Source: Drosophila persimilis (Eukaryota; Arthropoda; Insecta; Diptera; Drosophilidae). From it: DNA of 64,000 nt. The DNA lies in the NCBI RefSeq assembly GCF_003286085.1, contig NW_020825353.1:744001-808000 (forward strand), read 5' to 3'. This document shows, one piece after another, positions 50,512 through 59,872 of the stretch (the stretch's first letter is position 1; each line of letters begins with the position of its first letter). The translations under genes were made by a program, and so were the position numbers. The notes beneath the pieces are model-generated. The model ran no database searches, was not told the DNA's origin, and was given only the letters and a program-made list of their open reading frames with translations.

Positions 50512-52072
50512 CTACTGAGTCTTCTTCCCGCCGGTGGCGTCGGCACTGCTCTTGCCGCCGAAGCGCGACAAGTACAGATAGCTCTGATAGAAGGCTGCCC
50601 AGATGAGTAGCCAGATGAAGCCATAATAGTTCACGGCTTCAAAGACTACGATCCAGCGCTCGTACTTGAGGAACACAAAGGATGCCAGACACCAACCCAT
50701 GTAGACGATGTTGTAGGACTTCAGGGTGGCGAAGTACAGAATTTTGTAGACATCCGAGCTGTTCAGGAAGTTACCATATCGGGGCAGGACAACCTTGTCG
50801 TAGAAGTTTGTGATCTGAAAAAAGGGAATGCTTAAATTTGGATCTAAAGATCATGAGAGCCTCACTCACCTGCTTCTCTGTGCTGACAACCATATACTCC
50901 ATGAGGAAAGCCATGTAGTAGCCACTGTGATAGCCATGCCAGATGGCCAGGAAACCCAGGGCCGCTCCATAGCTGATCGTGCGATTGTTGAGGAACTTCA
51001 AGCGCTTGTATATATACTGTCCCACCCACTGGTTCGTGTTCACATTGAAGCTCTGCACATAGTGCTCCATGGTGTTGCCCGTTTCCAGCAGGACCAGCTT
51101 CACATTGCTGCAGCCAGACCAGTCGGGCTCGCCATGCTCATCCGTGCCCTTGTAGGTGAAACCAATGTAGATGAGGGCGCCCTCGGTGAGGAGCCAGCAC
51201 GAGATGTACTTGTACAGGCTGAACTTTGCCCAAAAACCGAGCAGGTAGATCCGCTTGATGAATCCCACCTTGGCGAACTCTGGGCTAAGGAAGTACGAGT
51301 CGGGCAGGACGCTCAGTCCCACCTGACAAACGATTAGATAGAACACGCCAGCAGCCAGGCGACGCATGCCCGCCTCCACATTGCCCTCGTGCCTTCGGTA
51401 GTCTCCGTTGATAAAGTTCTGGTAGCGACGCATGGGAAACTGAGGTCCTATCAGGAAACCGCTGGGGAAGTACGCGAATGCCAAGAGCTCCAAAAGCGAT
51501 GGCACCTGCGGCAGAGCAGTTTCCTTTTGTTCCTTGGACAGAGCCTCATTTGACTTGAGACCGTCGGAGATGTCGAAGCCGAAGCCAATCATGCGCAGCA
51601 CCAAAATGCAGTGCGGCATCGTCCACAGAATGTCATACTCGTTGCTGGATGTGTAAAAGTAGCCAAGCAGCAAGTAGGTCATGTGGAACGCGAAGTTCAG
51701 CCCAATCAAAAGCTTGATGTTCTGTCGCAAGAACAGGACCAGCAGATATGTTACGAGAATGCCCAGCAGCGAGTGATATGTGCCGACGCCGTAGTTGAAG
51801 TAGCAGAGGCCAGCTCCACAGGTGAAGAAGAATACGTGATGCAGCATCTTCAAGGGTAAATCTGCAACATATTTGGTGTAGAGCGCAGCGATGGGATAGC
51901 CTGGAAAGGAGAGAGAGACAAAGAAGTTAAATTTGATAAATACTAACCGATCGGAATACTCACCAGCCATAAGTGTTAGTAGAAGACGCAGTGCCTCCGT
52001 CGATACGCCCCCTAGCTCGGCTATGGAGCCCATCAGCCCCGCATCGGGTGAGTCCTCCAAACTTTCAGTCAT
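50512..52072 (-). CDS. nes: Nessy, membrane-bound O-acyltransferase (lysophospholipid acyltransferase)
   Basis: MBOAT enzyme of the LPCAT3/MBOAT5 type. It transfers acyl chains, preferably polyunsaturated, from acyl-CoA to lysophospholipids in the ER (Lands cycle). Three exons: 52072-51964, 51900-50870 and 50814-50512, giving 480 aa. Splices: GCTG|GTGAGT to CCAG|GC inside a Gly codon, and AAGCAG|GTGAGT to TTCAG|ATC in phase 0. The start is MTESLEDSPDAG; the frame is open a little further up but only from TTG. There are about ten hydrophobic spans. The catalytic histidine is in LAIWHGYHSGYYMAF, and the family region PQFPMRRYQNFINGDY is present. The end, FGGKSSADATGGKKTQ, is a lysine-containing ER-retention-like tail. 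Convergent with rept. Confidence 0.95.
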
Positions 52073-52199
52073 GCTAAATCTGGGCAAAGAGTTAACAAAC
52101 GTAAGGGCTCTTATCAGTTATAGTTATGGCTGGGATTCACTCGCGGTGTTTAATGGTTCAATGTGCCCCCAGGCTTATCACATTTAATTGTTATTGTTG

Positions 52200-53161
52200 T
52201 ATATTACGCAAACTGATTGTTTCCTGATCGCTGAGAGCGGGAGAGTGGGAGGGCGAGAGCGATGCAATGCAGAGAGAAGCGAAGCAATAAAATCGAGCGC
52301 ACTTGGTCAGGGTCAGTGGAAATCGATGCCACAACCAGTGGCTATTGGCTACTACAATGAATGACGCACTTGTGGTCTGGCCGCCGAAGGCTTGAATGTT
52401 TTATACTTATTGATTTGCAAACCAACCTAAAACAAGTAAGTGTATTTGTGACAACCAATTCTACGTAAACCTGTGAATGACAAGTGGAAAAAGTAAACAG
52501 AAGATTTTCCTTCCTCTCTAGGTTACACACCTTGCATTCTAGTATATTTTGTTTAGTATTTTTGTGCATTTTCTGATATGTTTAAGCATTTTCCAGTATT
52601 TATGAATTCACCTCGTTGTGCTAACACACCAATGAACAAATCGTGTAGTTATACACGGCAAGATTATTTTTGTTGAACTCCCTTTTTGTTTAAACCTTAT
52701 TTTATGAACAATCGAATAAAAGGGATTACTTAAAACTATCCAATTTTGTATAATATTGAATAATTTATCGGATAAAATTACATATTCACTGCTGAGTGTC
52801 CCAACTAGCTAGTAAGACTAAACAGAATATAAAAATCGAGGAATATCATTTGTGGGGAAAGCAAAAATAACGACTTAGGTAAAATTCTTCATATTTAGTT
52901 CGTTGTTTCGAAGAGTGACAGACAGATAATACTAGGCCAAATTAAATGTATTTCATTTGAGTCATAGTAAGCCAAATTGAGTGTCAAAAGTCAGGTCAGA
53001 AGGCCACTGGTGGGCAAAAAAAGCAACAGCCTTCATATTTGCTTCGCCTCTGGGTAGGCGTCTTCTTCGTTTACGTGTCACTTTAATTTAAATTTCTCCC
53101 TCTCCATTAGGCCGTCAAGAGTAAATAAGTTAATGCAAAACTGGCACACACCGGGAGCAAC
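52200..53161. other. Intergenic region between nes and Bet1
   Basis: Includes the nes upstream region (AATCGATG at about 52322, a DRE-like word, and a GAGAGCG-rich stretch), a third copy of the 46-kb repeat (52660-52850), and AT-rich sequence up to the Bet1 5' UTR. A nearby AGAGTAAATAAG supports nothing further. Confidence 0.5.
52660..52850 (+). repeat. Third copy of the 46-kb repeat
   Basis: Shares TTGTTTAAACCTTATTTTAT with copy 1 of the 45.9-46.35 kb pair, then AATAAAAG, TACTTAAAA, and later AACTAGCTAGTAA, which matches TATAGCTAGTAA of copy 2. More diverged, order kept. Confidence 0.5.
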
Positions 53162-53518
53162 ATGCGACGCACCAACAACTATCCTTACCAACCGCTGAAC
53201 CAACAGCCATCTGGTCCCAGTCCGGCTGGTCATGATGCGCTCGAGGCGGAGAACGAGCGCGCCGCCGAGGAGCTCAAACAGAAAATAGGCGCCCTCAAGT
53301 CCTTAACCATTGACATTGGGAACGAAGTGCGCTACCAGGATAAGCTACTGCGTGGCATTGACGACGACATGGATCGGACATCGGGGTTCCTGGGCAACAC
53401 AATGACGCGAGTCGTCCGCCTGGCCAAACAGGGTGGCGGGGCCAAACAGATGTGCTACATGTTCCTCTTTGTGCTTGTGGTGTTCTTGTTGCTCTGGCTG
53501 ACGCTAAAGTTCAAATAA
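53162..53518 (+). CDS. Bet1: Bet1 ER-Golgi Qc-SNARE
   Basis: Tail-anchored SNARE that acts with syntaxin-5, membrin and Sec22 in fusion of ER-derived vesicles with the Golgi. 118 aa, one exon, the usual family length. N-terminus MRRTNNYPYQPLNQQPSGPS; SNARE helix about residues 30-90 (ENERAAEELKQKIGALKSLT to DDMDRTSGFLGNTMTRVVRL) with heptad hydrophobics and the ionic zero-layer Gln in the Qc position; C-terminal anchor MCYMFLFVLVVFLLLWLTLKF (about 97-117). The ATG follows AGCAAC and is the first in frame. It converges on Max, with 226 bp between stop codons. Confidence 0.95.
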   Translation: MRRTNNYPYQPLNQQPSGPSPAGHDALEAENERAAEELKQKIGALKSLTIDIGNEVRYQDKLLRGIDDDMDRTSGFLGNTMTRVVRLAKQGGGAKQMCYMFLFVLVVFLLLWLTLKFK

Positions 53519-53559
53519 TAGTCGGCCGCTGTTACTTTCTAAAATATATACTAACAATC

Positions 53560-53565
53560 TTTATT
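53560..53565 (-). terminator. Max polyadenylation signal
   Basis: TTTATT on the plus strand is AATAAA on the minus strand, 180 bp past the Max stop and 42 bp from the Bet1 stop. The two 3' UTRs therefore probably overlap or nearly so. Confidence 0.55.
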
Positions 53566-53744
53566 AATTAATGGAGCAAAGCTTTGTTCAAAGTACAAAA
53601 GATTTACACATGCACGCATTAAGGTATAGTTGGAGGATTTGGTGGTGACGGAGGGACGCACTTCGGACTCGATGCCCATCTGATGATAATCCACATAATT
53701 TCGTGGGGCCTTATAGCTAATATGATAATTCACATAATTGGCAG

Positions 53745-54752
53745 CTATGCGTGGAAAGTTTTCATCTTTTTGTTGCGCCTACTGGAATCTGGCAGTTCTA
53801 GATCCTCGTCCTCTACGTCGTCACTGCACACATCATCCTCGCTCAGGAGATCGGGGTAGACATCACCATTCATGCCACCTTCCATGGCACGAACTGTTGG
53901 AAAAGAGTCAGTGTTAGTGTGTTGCTTGATGCGGAGATACATCTTCGAACACTTACTCTGCTGATCCAGTAGGATATTCTGTTTCTTGATCTCGTCAATG
54001 TCTTTTTGATTTTCATTGATTTTCTTCCTCATCGTCTGTATGCATTCCGTGGTCCTCTTGAGTATCTGAGCACGACTAGCCTGTGGAAAAGTCTGATACA
54101 ATTACAGGCTCGAGTGATTCACCCAACTGTTGCGCTCACCTTCTCCCCCTTCAGCGTGGGCACTGCCTCCCGCAGGTTGGTGAAGCTCTCCTTGATGTGG
54201 TCTCTTCTTCGCCTCTCCAGCGCATTATGATGTGCTCTCTTCTCGGCCTGTAAATATTTATTTAAGAATATTTCGGTGTGGTCAGTGAAGGTGGAAGGGG
54301 GGGACGGGGGATTTGTTAAGGCCAACAACTACATGTGCGTGTTGTTTATCAACAAAAGACAACGTGCGCAGGTGCAGGGTATATTAAATGGAAGGTTAGG
54401 CAGTCTAACATCTCTTTCTAGCTGTCACACAACGAGAACAAATTTCTGTGTGTCTGCGAGACGGAGGGCCAAGGTTAGGCTACCTTCTTGCTAATATACC
54501 CTGGGCATTGCCTCTTTCTTCCCTTTATAGCTGTTACCTGTGTAAAATTTGCTGTATTCGTGTGACGAGACGAGCCCAACCCCGTATCCGAGTCGCCATC
54601 GTCCTGGAAGATATGAATTAATGTTGTACAACTTTGTATGCATATATACATTAGGTATACATATACATCTGTTTATATGTACTTTAATGTAGTTTACAAT
54701 TGCTTACGTCACTCTCAATATCGATATCTCTGTCGTCATCGCTCATACTCAT
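53745..54752 (-). CDS. Max: Max, bHLH-zip transcription factor
   Basis: Obligate partner of Myc and Mnt; heterodimers bind E-boxes (CACGTG) and control growth genes. Five exons: 54752-54708, 54603-54538, 54247-54140, 54080-53957 and 53893-53745, giving 163 aa. All splices are GT-AG and phases agree to the stop. Acidic N-terminus ([15 protein letters not shown]); basic region and helix 1 in exon 3 ([20 protein letters not shown] with the H, E and R that contact the E-box); helix 2 and a short zipper in exon 4 ([20 protein letters not shown] onward, LLDQQ). The C-terminus is acidic then basic ([13 protein letters not shown]), the usual nuclear signal. Exon 2, with [20 protein letters not shown], is the kind of N-terminal exon that is alternatively used in vertebrate Max. 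Confidence 0.95.
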
Positions 54753-55248
54753 GGCTGCACAGTTGTTGCCTAGCCGAAACACAGACGCACTTGATTAACT
54801 GTATTCGAGAGAAGGGGCGAAGATTGCGAACAATACTGCAACTGTTTGTTGTGTTGTTGTTCTTAACTGTAATTGTCAGAGTTTTTTTGTTGTTGCTTCC
54901 AGCGCACGTTCTTCGAAATGAATGCGGTCGCGGTGAATGGCAGGGCTGGATAACCACCGAAACTAGTGGTTTCAAGTAGTTCGGTAATGAACAAACAACA
55001 ATGACCTTTTTAGAACCGAAATAATCCTAAAGTGGCTTGAAAATGGTAATACCATACGTAATACAAATAATTACTAAATGTAATTAGAAAAGTTAGTAAA
55101 CAGGTACAAAAAAACATACGAAATAAGAAGCTTAGCAGTTCGAGGAACCTGTTCCGTAAACCAGTTCACAGTTCACAAAGGCTGCGGTGTTCAAAGAACA
55201 TAGTTTTCATTTCTTTCTTCATTTTCTCAGAGAATTTTCACTTATTTC
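54753..55248. promoter_or_regulatory. Divergent promoter region of Max and the SOSS-C gene
   Basis: About 500 bp between two start codons pointing apart. It contains the 5' UTRs. The sequence TTCTTCATTTTCTCAG just upstream of 55231 could be an acceptor of a 5' UTR intron for the plus-strand gene. No DRE or TATA word is evident. Confidence 0.45.
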
Positions 55249-55693
55249 ATGGCTTTTCCGACAACAAGTGCACAGCAAGCCGAAACAAACCGAAAGATAC
55301 TCGAGGACATCCAGACCAAAAAGCAGCTGCTTGCTGGCGGGATAATTAACCTGGGACTGAGCAACACAAATCAAGTGCGCACGTCGATTTCTCCAGAGGA
55401 TTCACGTATTTTTTACTAACAATTATTCTCAATTTATGTAGATGCCCTCTCCTCAGTTGCTCGGCCAGCCGACAGTAGCACCTGAATTCCTACCGCAGGG
55501 CGTGGGCTTACCCACAAATGCCACGCCGCCCCGATCCGCATTTAACCCTACCAGTTCCACCACTTTGGGCTTCTTTATCCCCCAAGATTCGTATTTTGGA
55601 AACAGCTTCATTCCCGTGCTTCCTCGCCTGGAGCCCTTACCGACGACCACAGCCCCGGCCACGACGACGGCCAGCCACATCGCACCCAAATAA
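55249..55693 (+). CDS. SOSS complex subunit C homologue (INIP-like)
   Basis: Small subunit of the SOSS (sensor of single-stranded DNA) complex with INTS3 and the hSSB OB-fold proteins, which works in double-strand-break repair. Exons 55249-55374 and 55442-55693; 125 aa. The intron begins GTGCGC, a weak but acceptable donor, and ends TTATGTAG; phase 0. N-terminal helix [15 protein letters not shown] resembles the RVAILAELDKEKRKLL helix of the human protein. The most conserved part is [20 protein letters not shown] (human has GYFITQDSAFGNLILPVLPR). The rest is Pro/Thr-rich. The stop is only 20 bp before the METTL5 ATG, with no polyadenylation signal between, so the two may share a transcript. 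Confidence 0.88.
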
Positions 55694-55713
55694 CCGAACT
55701 CCCATAATTAAAC

Positions 55714-56421
55714 ATGGCCCGCCTTAAGCTGAAGAAACTGGAGGAGTATTTGCAGTGTGTCGATGGATTCGAGAAGCCGAAGATCATGCTGGAACAGTAT
55801 CCAACGCCTCCACACATAGCAGCATGTATGGTACATCATATGCAGGCCCAGCATGATGATATCGAGGGAAAATTCGTCGGAGACCTGGGCTGCGGCTGTG
55901 GCATGTTGAGCATAGGAGCCACTCTGCTGGGTGCCCAGCTGACTGTTGGCTTTGAGCTGGACGGAGATGCTGTTGACATCTACAGGAACAATGTGCAGGA
56001 AATGGAGCTGCCCAATGTGGACTGTGTGCGGGCGGATGTCCTGCAGCTGCCGGGGAGCAAGTGGGAGAAAACTTTCGACACAATCGTTATGAATCCGCCC
56101 TTTGGGACCAAGCACAATGCCGGCATGGATATGAAATTTCTGGAGGTAGGTCTGCGATTGGCTACAGGAGCAGTCTATTCATTGCACAAAACCTCTACAC
56201 GGTAAGTGGATGTCATGTGGTATCCCATCTGTTTTAGTGATTCATCTCGGTTCTCTTTTGACAGCGCTTACATCCAGAAGAAGTCCGAGGAGTGGGGAGC
56301 CAGCGGCTCTGTGGTGGCCGAACTAAGGTACAACATCGAGGCCAGCTACAAGTTCCACAAACGTCAGTCAAAGGACATCGAGGTGGATTTCTGGCGGTTT
56401 GATATTAGCGGCAAGGATTAG
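55714..56421 (+). CDS. Mettl5: METTL5-type 18S rRNA m6A methyltransferase
   Basis: SAM-dependent enzyme that, with TRMT112, methylates one adenosine (A1832 in human) in 18S rRNA. Exons 55714-56201 and 56265-56421; 214 aa. The intron (CACG|GTAAGT to TTGACAG|C) splits an Arg codon. Motif I is DLGCGCGMLSIGA (57-69), the acidic SAM residue lies in FELDGDA (80-86), and the catalytic NPPF (127-130) precedes GTKHNAGMD, which is diagnostic of METTL5. The C-terminus has ELRYNIEASYKFHKRQSKDI and VDFWRF. The first ATG is used. It sits 20 bp after the SOSS-C stop, and it ends tail-to-tail with ALDH7A1, 101 bp apart. Confidence 0.95.
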
Positions 56422-56456
56422 CCTGCGCAGCGTATGCATTTTCTTTGGACATTACA

Positions 56457-56474
56457 TTTATTTATATTATTAAA
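56457..56474. terminator. Interleaved polyadenylation signals of METTL5 and ALDH7A1
   Basis: ATTAAA on the plus strand at 56469-56474 serves METTL5; AATAAA on the minus strand at 56457-56462 serves ALDH7A1. Cleavage 10-30 bp beyond each would give transcripts whose 3' ends overlap by several tens of bases. Confidence 0.55.
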
Positions 56475-56522
56475 AAACTTTAAATAATAGAGGAAAGAAT
56501 TCAAACTCAACTCTTATCTCTC

Positions 56523-58136
56523 CTACTCCACATTGAAAACGACGCCCTGGGCGCAGGCCAGTTCCCCGGAATGGTTGACCGTGATTGTTGCCCGCTTACA
56601 GTACTGCTTCCAGGCATCCGAGCCCGACTCTCGACCTCCGCCGGTGGCCTTCTCTCCACCGAACGCTCCACCGATTTCAGCTCCATTTGTGGTGGTGTTT
56701 ATGTTTACGATGCCGCAGTCGGAGCCCCTGGCACCGATCCACTTGAACGCCTGACTGATGTTCTCGGTAAAAATGGCCGACGAGAGACCCTGCTCGACTT
56801 CGTTGTTCCAGGAGATGGCCTCGTCCACACTCTTCGCTTTCAGGACATACACGATGGGGGCAAACGTTTCGCGATGCACAACGCTGGCATCGTGCGGCAG
56901 ACCCGTGATGACAGTGGGCTCCACATAGTATCCCGATCGCTCCAGGACTTTGCCGCCAAAAGCCACAGTTCCGCCCAAGGCCTTGGCCTCCTCAATGGCG
57001 GTCTTATAGCTATCGACGTTCTGCTGGGTGTGCACGGGGCCCACCAACGTCTGCCCATCCAATTGGTGTCCAATTTTGGGTATCAGATGCTTGTACTTGG
57101 CCACCAAGGACGTGACAAACTGGTCATGCAGTTGTTCGTGGACAATGATGCGCCTGGTGGTGGTGCAGCGTTGTCCGCTGGTGCCGATGCAGCCAAAGAG
57201 AGCTGCATCCAATGCCATTTTCAAATTTGCCGACGAATCGATGATCAAAGCATTGTTGCCGCCCAGCTCGAGGATCACCTTGCCGAAGCGCCGCTGCACC
57301 TCCACGCCCACATCTTGGCCCGTTTTGCAGCTACCCGTAAAGGAAACCAGATTGACGCGCTTGTCAGACACCAACGATTGGCCAACATCGGTTCCTCCCT
57401 GGCAGAGGGTCACGACGGGTGGCAGATTGTTGCGACGCAGAACTTCGGCAACGATTTTGGTGGTGGCCACCGAGACCAGGGGCGTGCTGGGAGCTCCCTT
57501 CCAGAGCACACTGTTGCCGGTGGTCAGAGCAATGGCGGCATTCCAGCCAAATACGGCATTGGGGAAATTGTAGGCGGAGATCACACCGACCAGTCCAAGC
57601 GGTCGCCAAGCCTCAAGAATCGTATGGTCGGCCCGCTCCGAGTTGATCAGTTGGCCCGAGTAGATCCGCGACAGACCCACGGCATAGTCGCAGATGTCGA
57701 TGAATTCCTGCACCTCGCCCTGACCCTCGCTGTAGATCTTGCCCACCTCCAGGGAGACCAGCTTTCCAAGGGGCTCTTTGTACTTCCTCAGCTCGTCGCC
57801 GATTTGCCGAACGATCTCGCCACGGACTGGGGCGGGGACCTGGCGCCACTGCTTGTAGGCCTCCACGCCCAGGCCGATGGCCTGTTGCAGCTCCTGCACA
57901 GTTCCCTGACGCACTGTGGCAATGGCTTGGCCGGTGCCAGGATCGTAGCTGGTGATGGTCGGGCCACGCCCCTGCCACTGGCCCGAGTAGACGCCGGGAT
58001 TGTTGATCTCCAGGCCAAGCTCCTTAAGGAAACCGTACTCCGGCTGGTCGATCAGATAGGATGTGGATGCGGAGGAGGCCAGGCGGCTGTGTCCGCGACC
58101 GGCCAGCCTCGAAAAGTGTCTCAAATGTGCGATCAT
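56523..58136 (-). CDS. Aldh7A1: Alpha-aminoadipic semialdehyde dehydrogenase (antiquitin, ALDH7A1)
   Basis: NAD+-dependent oxidation of alpha-aminoadipic semialdehyde to aminoadipate in lysine breakdown; it also removes betaine aldehyde and lipid-peroxidation aldehydes. Single exon, 537 aa, close to the 539-aa mammalian long form. The N-terminus MIAHLRHFSRLAGRGHSRLA is a basic mitochondrial presequence. The oxyanion Asn is N190 (SAYNFPNA), the general base E290 (ILELGGNN), the nucleophile C324 (GQRCTTTRR), and NAD-binding FTGS is at 266-269. The C-terminus holds the ALDH7-typical EIGGAFGGEKATGGGRESGS. It uses the first ATG. A 562-aa frame on the opposite strand is a composition artefact. Upstream, TATCGAGCGATA (about 58188) is an inverted DRE-like word. 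Confidence 0.97.
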   Translation of the reverse strand: MIAHLRHFSRLAGRGHSRLASSASTSYLIDQPEYGFLKELGLEINNPGVYSGQWQGRGPTITSYDPGTGQAIATVRQGTVQELQQAIGLGVEAYKQWRQVPAPVRGEIVRQIGDELRKYKEPLGKLVSLEVGKIYSEGQGEVQEFIDICDYAVGLSRIYSGQLINSERADHTILEAWRPLGLVGVISAYNFPNAVFGWNAAIALTTGNSVLWKGAPSTPLVSVATTKIVAEVLRRNNLPPVVTLCQGGTDVGQSLVSDKRVNLVSFTGSCKTGQDVGVEVQRRFGKVILELGGNNALIIDSSANLKMALDAALFGCIGTSGQRCTTTRRIIVHEQLHDQFVTSLVAKYKHLIPKIGHQLDGQTLVGPVHTQQNVDSYKTAIEEAKALGGTVAFGGKVLERSGYYVEPTVITGLPHDASVVHRETFAPIVYVLKAKSVDEAISWNNEVEQGLSSAIFTENISQAFKWIGARGSDCGIVNINTTTNGAEIGGAFGGEKATGGGRESGSDAWKQYCKRATITVNHSGELACAQGVVFNVE

Positions 58137-58689
58137 GCTGGAGGAGAGCGAGATTTATGGATTACTGATTACGCCCTGATACGCCGCTTATCGAGCGATA
58201 GGCAGCTCCGCCCGGTTTCAGCTTGTTTACTGAACAATTTTTCGTGGTCTGACTGCTAGGCCCACACACCCCCAGCAGAGGGGCCCATCCACTGATAGCA
58301 TCCCACTTAATACTCACATTGTGTGCCCAAAGTGTCGTCGTATCCTCGTCTGCCCACGTCGCTGGTCAATTATCAACTAAATGCGCCGAGTGCTTGACGA
58401 CCACCTCTCTGCCGGCTGGTCATTAAAGTGGCAGCTTATCTCTAGAGTAAACTGAATTAAATGTAAAGAGAGGAGAACGGCAAAGAGTCAAGGGTCTTAT
58501 CAGCTTCATATGTATGTACTATATATGGACAAAGTATGTATGCCTGGATGGATGCATGTACAATAATGATATACAATTCTGTAGAATACAATTAGGCGGT
58601 AACTAGGGGCTATATTATTTGAAAATATTTAAGATATAATAAGGAAATACACTCACAGAAAAATGGCATGGTAATACGAAAAACACATT

Positions 58690-59043
58690 CAACAGGAGTG
58701 TCTCTCTGTCATCTCTGAATGTCATTCGCACACGGCACGATTAAGAGAGAGAGACGGAGAACTAAGTTTGTTTGTTCATTCTGGCTATAATCCGATCTGG
58801 TCCAGCTTCCGGTAGTGTAGTCGAAATTGTCCTTCTATGCGATTCTGCGTTTTAGGTTTTTTTTGGTATCTTCTGTGGATGCCACAGATTTTTGTCTTTT
58901 GTGGGGGCAGAAGGAAGCGGGCGAAATTTCGAACTCACAGGAGTCTGAATACAGAATTTGGTTGCTCTATATCGACACGGCTTTATGGGGTCGAAACATA
59001 TCCACCACAAAATATCCCTAAGCTCCTCGTGTACCGGGTATGT
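58690..59043 (-). mobile_element. Degraded Helitron-like (DINE/ISY type) copy
   Basis: On the minus strand it shows, in family order, ATACCCGGTAC at the outer end, then GGGGTCGAA-complement words, GAAATTTCGCCCGCTTCC, GCCCCCACAAAAGACAAAAA, TCTGTGGCATCCACAGA, AAAACGCAGAATCGCAT, TTATAGCCAGAATGAACA and a CTCTCTCTCTTAATCG tract. This matches the 25.8-kb element in inverted orientation, with internal differences. Confidence 0.65.
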
Positions 59044-59269
59044 AAGAAAGCCAACAAAAATAACGATCAGCTCAACAGTGGAGACAAGTCACATGATAGA
59101 ATGATAGACACAGCCAGCAAGGGATCATAGACTGATAAAAATCTCTTAGTCATGAACAACCCAAGTACTCAAATGTTCTAATGTGCACTAATTCGTGCGC
59201 TTCGTTTATCTCTATCCTATGACCTATTTAATTTGAATTTTTTGAATTTTAAAATATTTTTATTCCGCT

Positions 59270-59610
59270 ACAAATGTTTCTCTCTCTCACACGTTTCATA
59301 CAACAACACCAGTTATATTGCTTTCTCGCTTGTTTCCGCCAGTGGCCCACACTGCACGAGAAAAAAAGAGAGAGAATGAGGCATTGCCGATGGATTTGTT
59401 CATTCTAGCTATAATAATGATCCGATCTGATCTACATTCGGCAATCTGGTAGATATGGTAATATTTGGTTTTCTTGTATCTTCAAAGTTGTGGATGTCAT
59501 AGACTTTTGTCCTTTGTTTCAAATATTTAGATCATATATCCACTCTCGGTGCAAATATATTGGCATACATTTGGAAATCTATGTGTAGCTTTTCGATACT
59601 CAGGTCATTT
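59270..59610 (-). mobile_element. Second degraded Helitron-like copy
   Basis: Minus-strand words GACAAAAGTCTATGACATCC, GAAAACCAAATATTACC, CAGATCGGATCATTATTATA, GCTAGAATGAACAAATCC and a CTCTCTC tract next to CGTGCAGTGTGGG follow the same order as in the other copies. It lies directly behind the preceding copy, same orientation. Confidence 0.6.
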
Positions 59611-59872
59611 TTCTCTGGGTTTAATTATTCAAAGATAGTAGAAATAGTTTAGTAGATAGTTTTTACTTTAAAACATAACTGAAACACACGCAAGTACACG
59701 ATGTTTTCCCTTCTATTCCTTCCTTTTTAAATGCCTCCAACGGTCTGTTACCGTGACAACCTATGAACTCTGCTCCAAATGTTTGTTCGTTAAATAAATG
59801 TTCACCCACTTTTTGCTGCTTGAATACTTTTTTCATTGACATCAGAAGTAAAGGAATACCTAAGAAAACAAA

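Larger units (their letters stand above)
58260..59872. other. Repeat-filled intergenic region
   Basis: No gene is supported. It holds two degraded Helitron-like copies, listed separately, and AT-rich sequence. The promoter of the downstream six-exon gene should lie near 59700-59870, but no clear core motif is seen. Confidence 0.6.

Noticed and set aside
56571..58259. 562-aa open frame antisense to ALDH7A1
   Set aside because: Same effect of codon bias; the frame extends only slightly past the real gene and its sequence resembles no protein.
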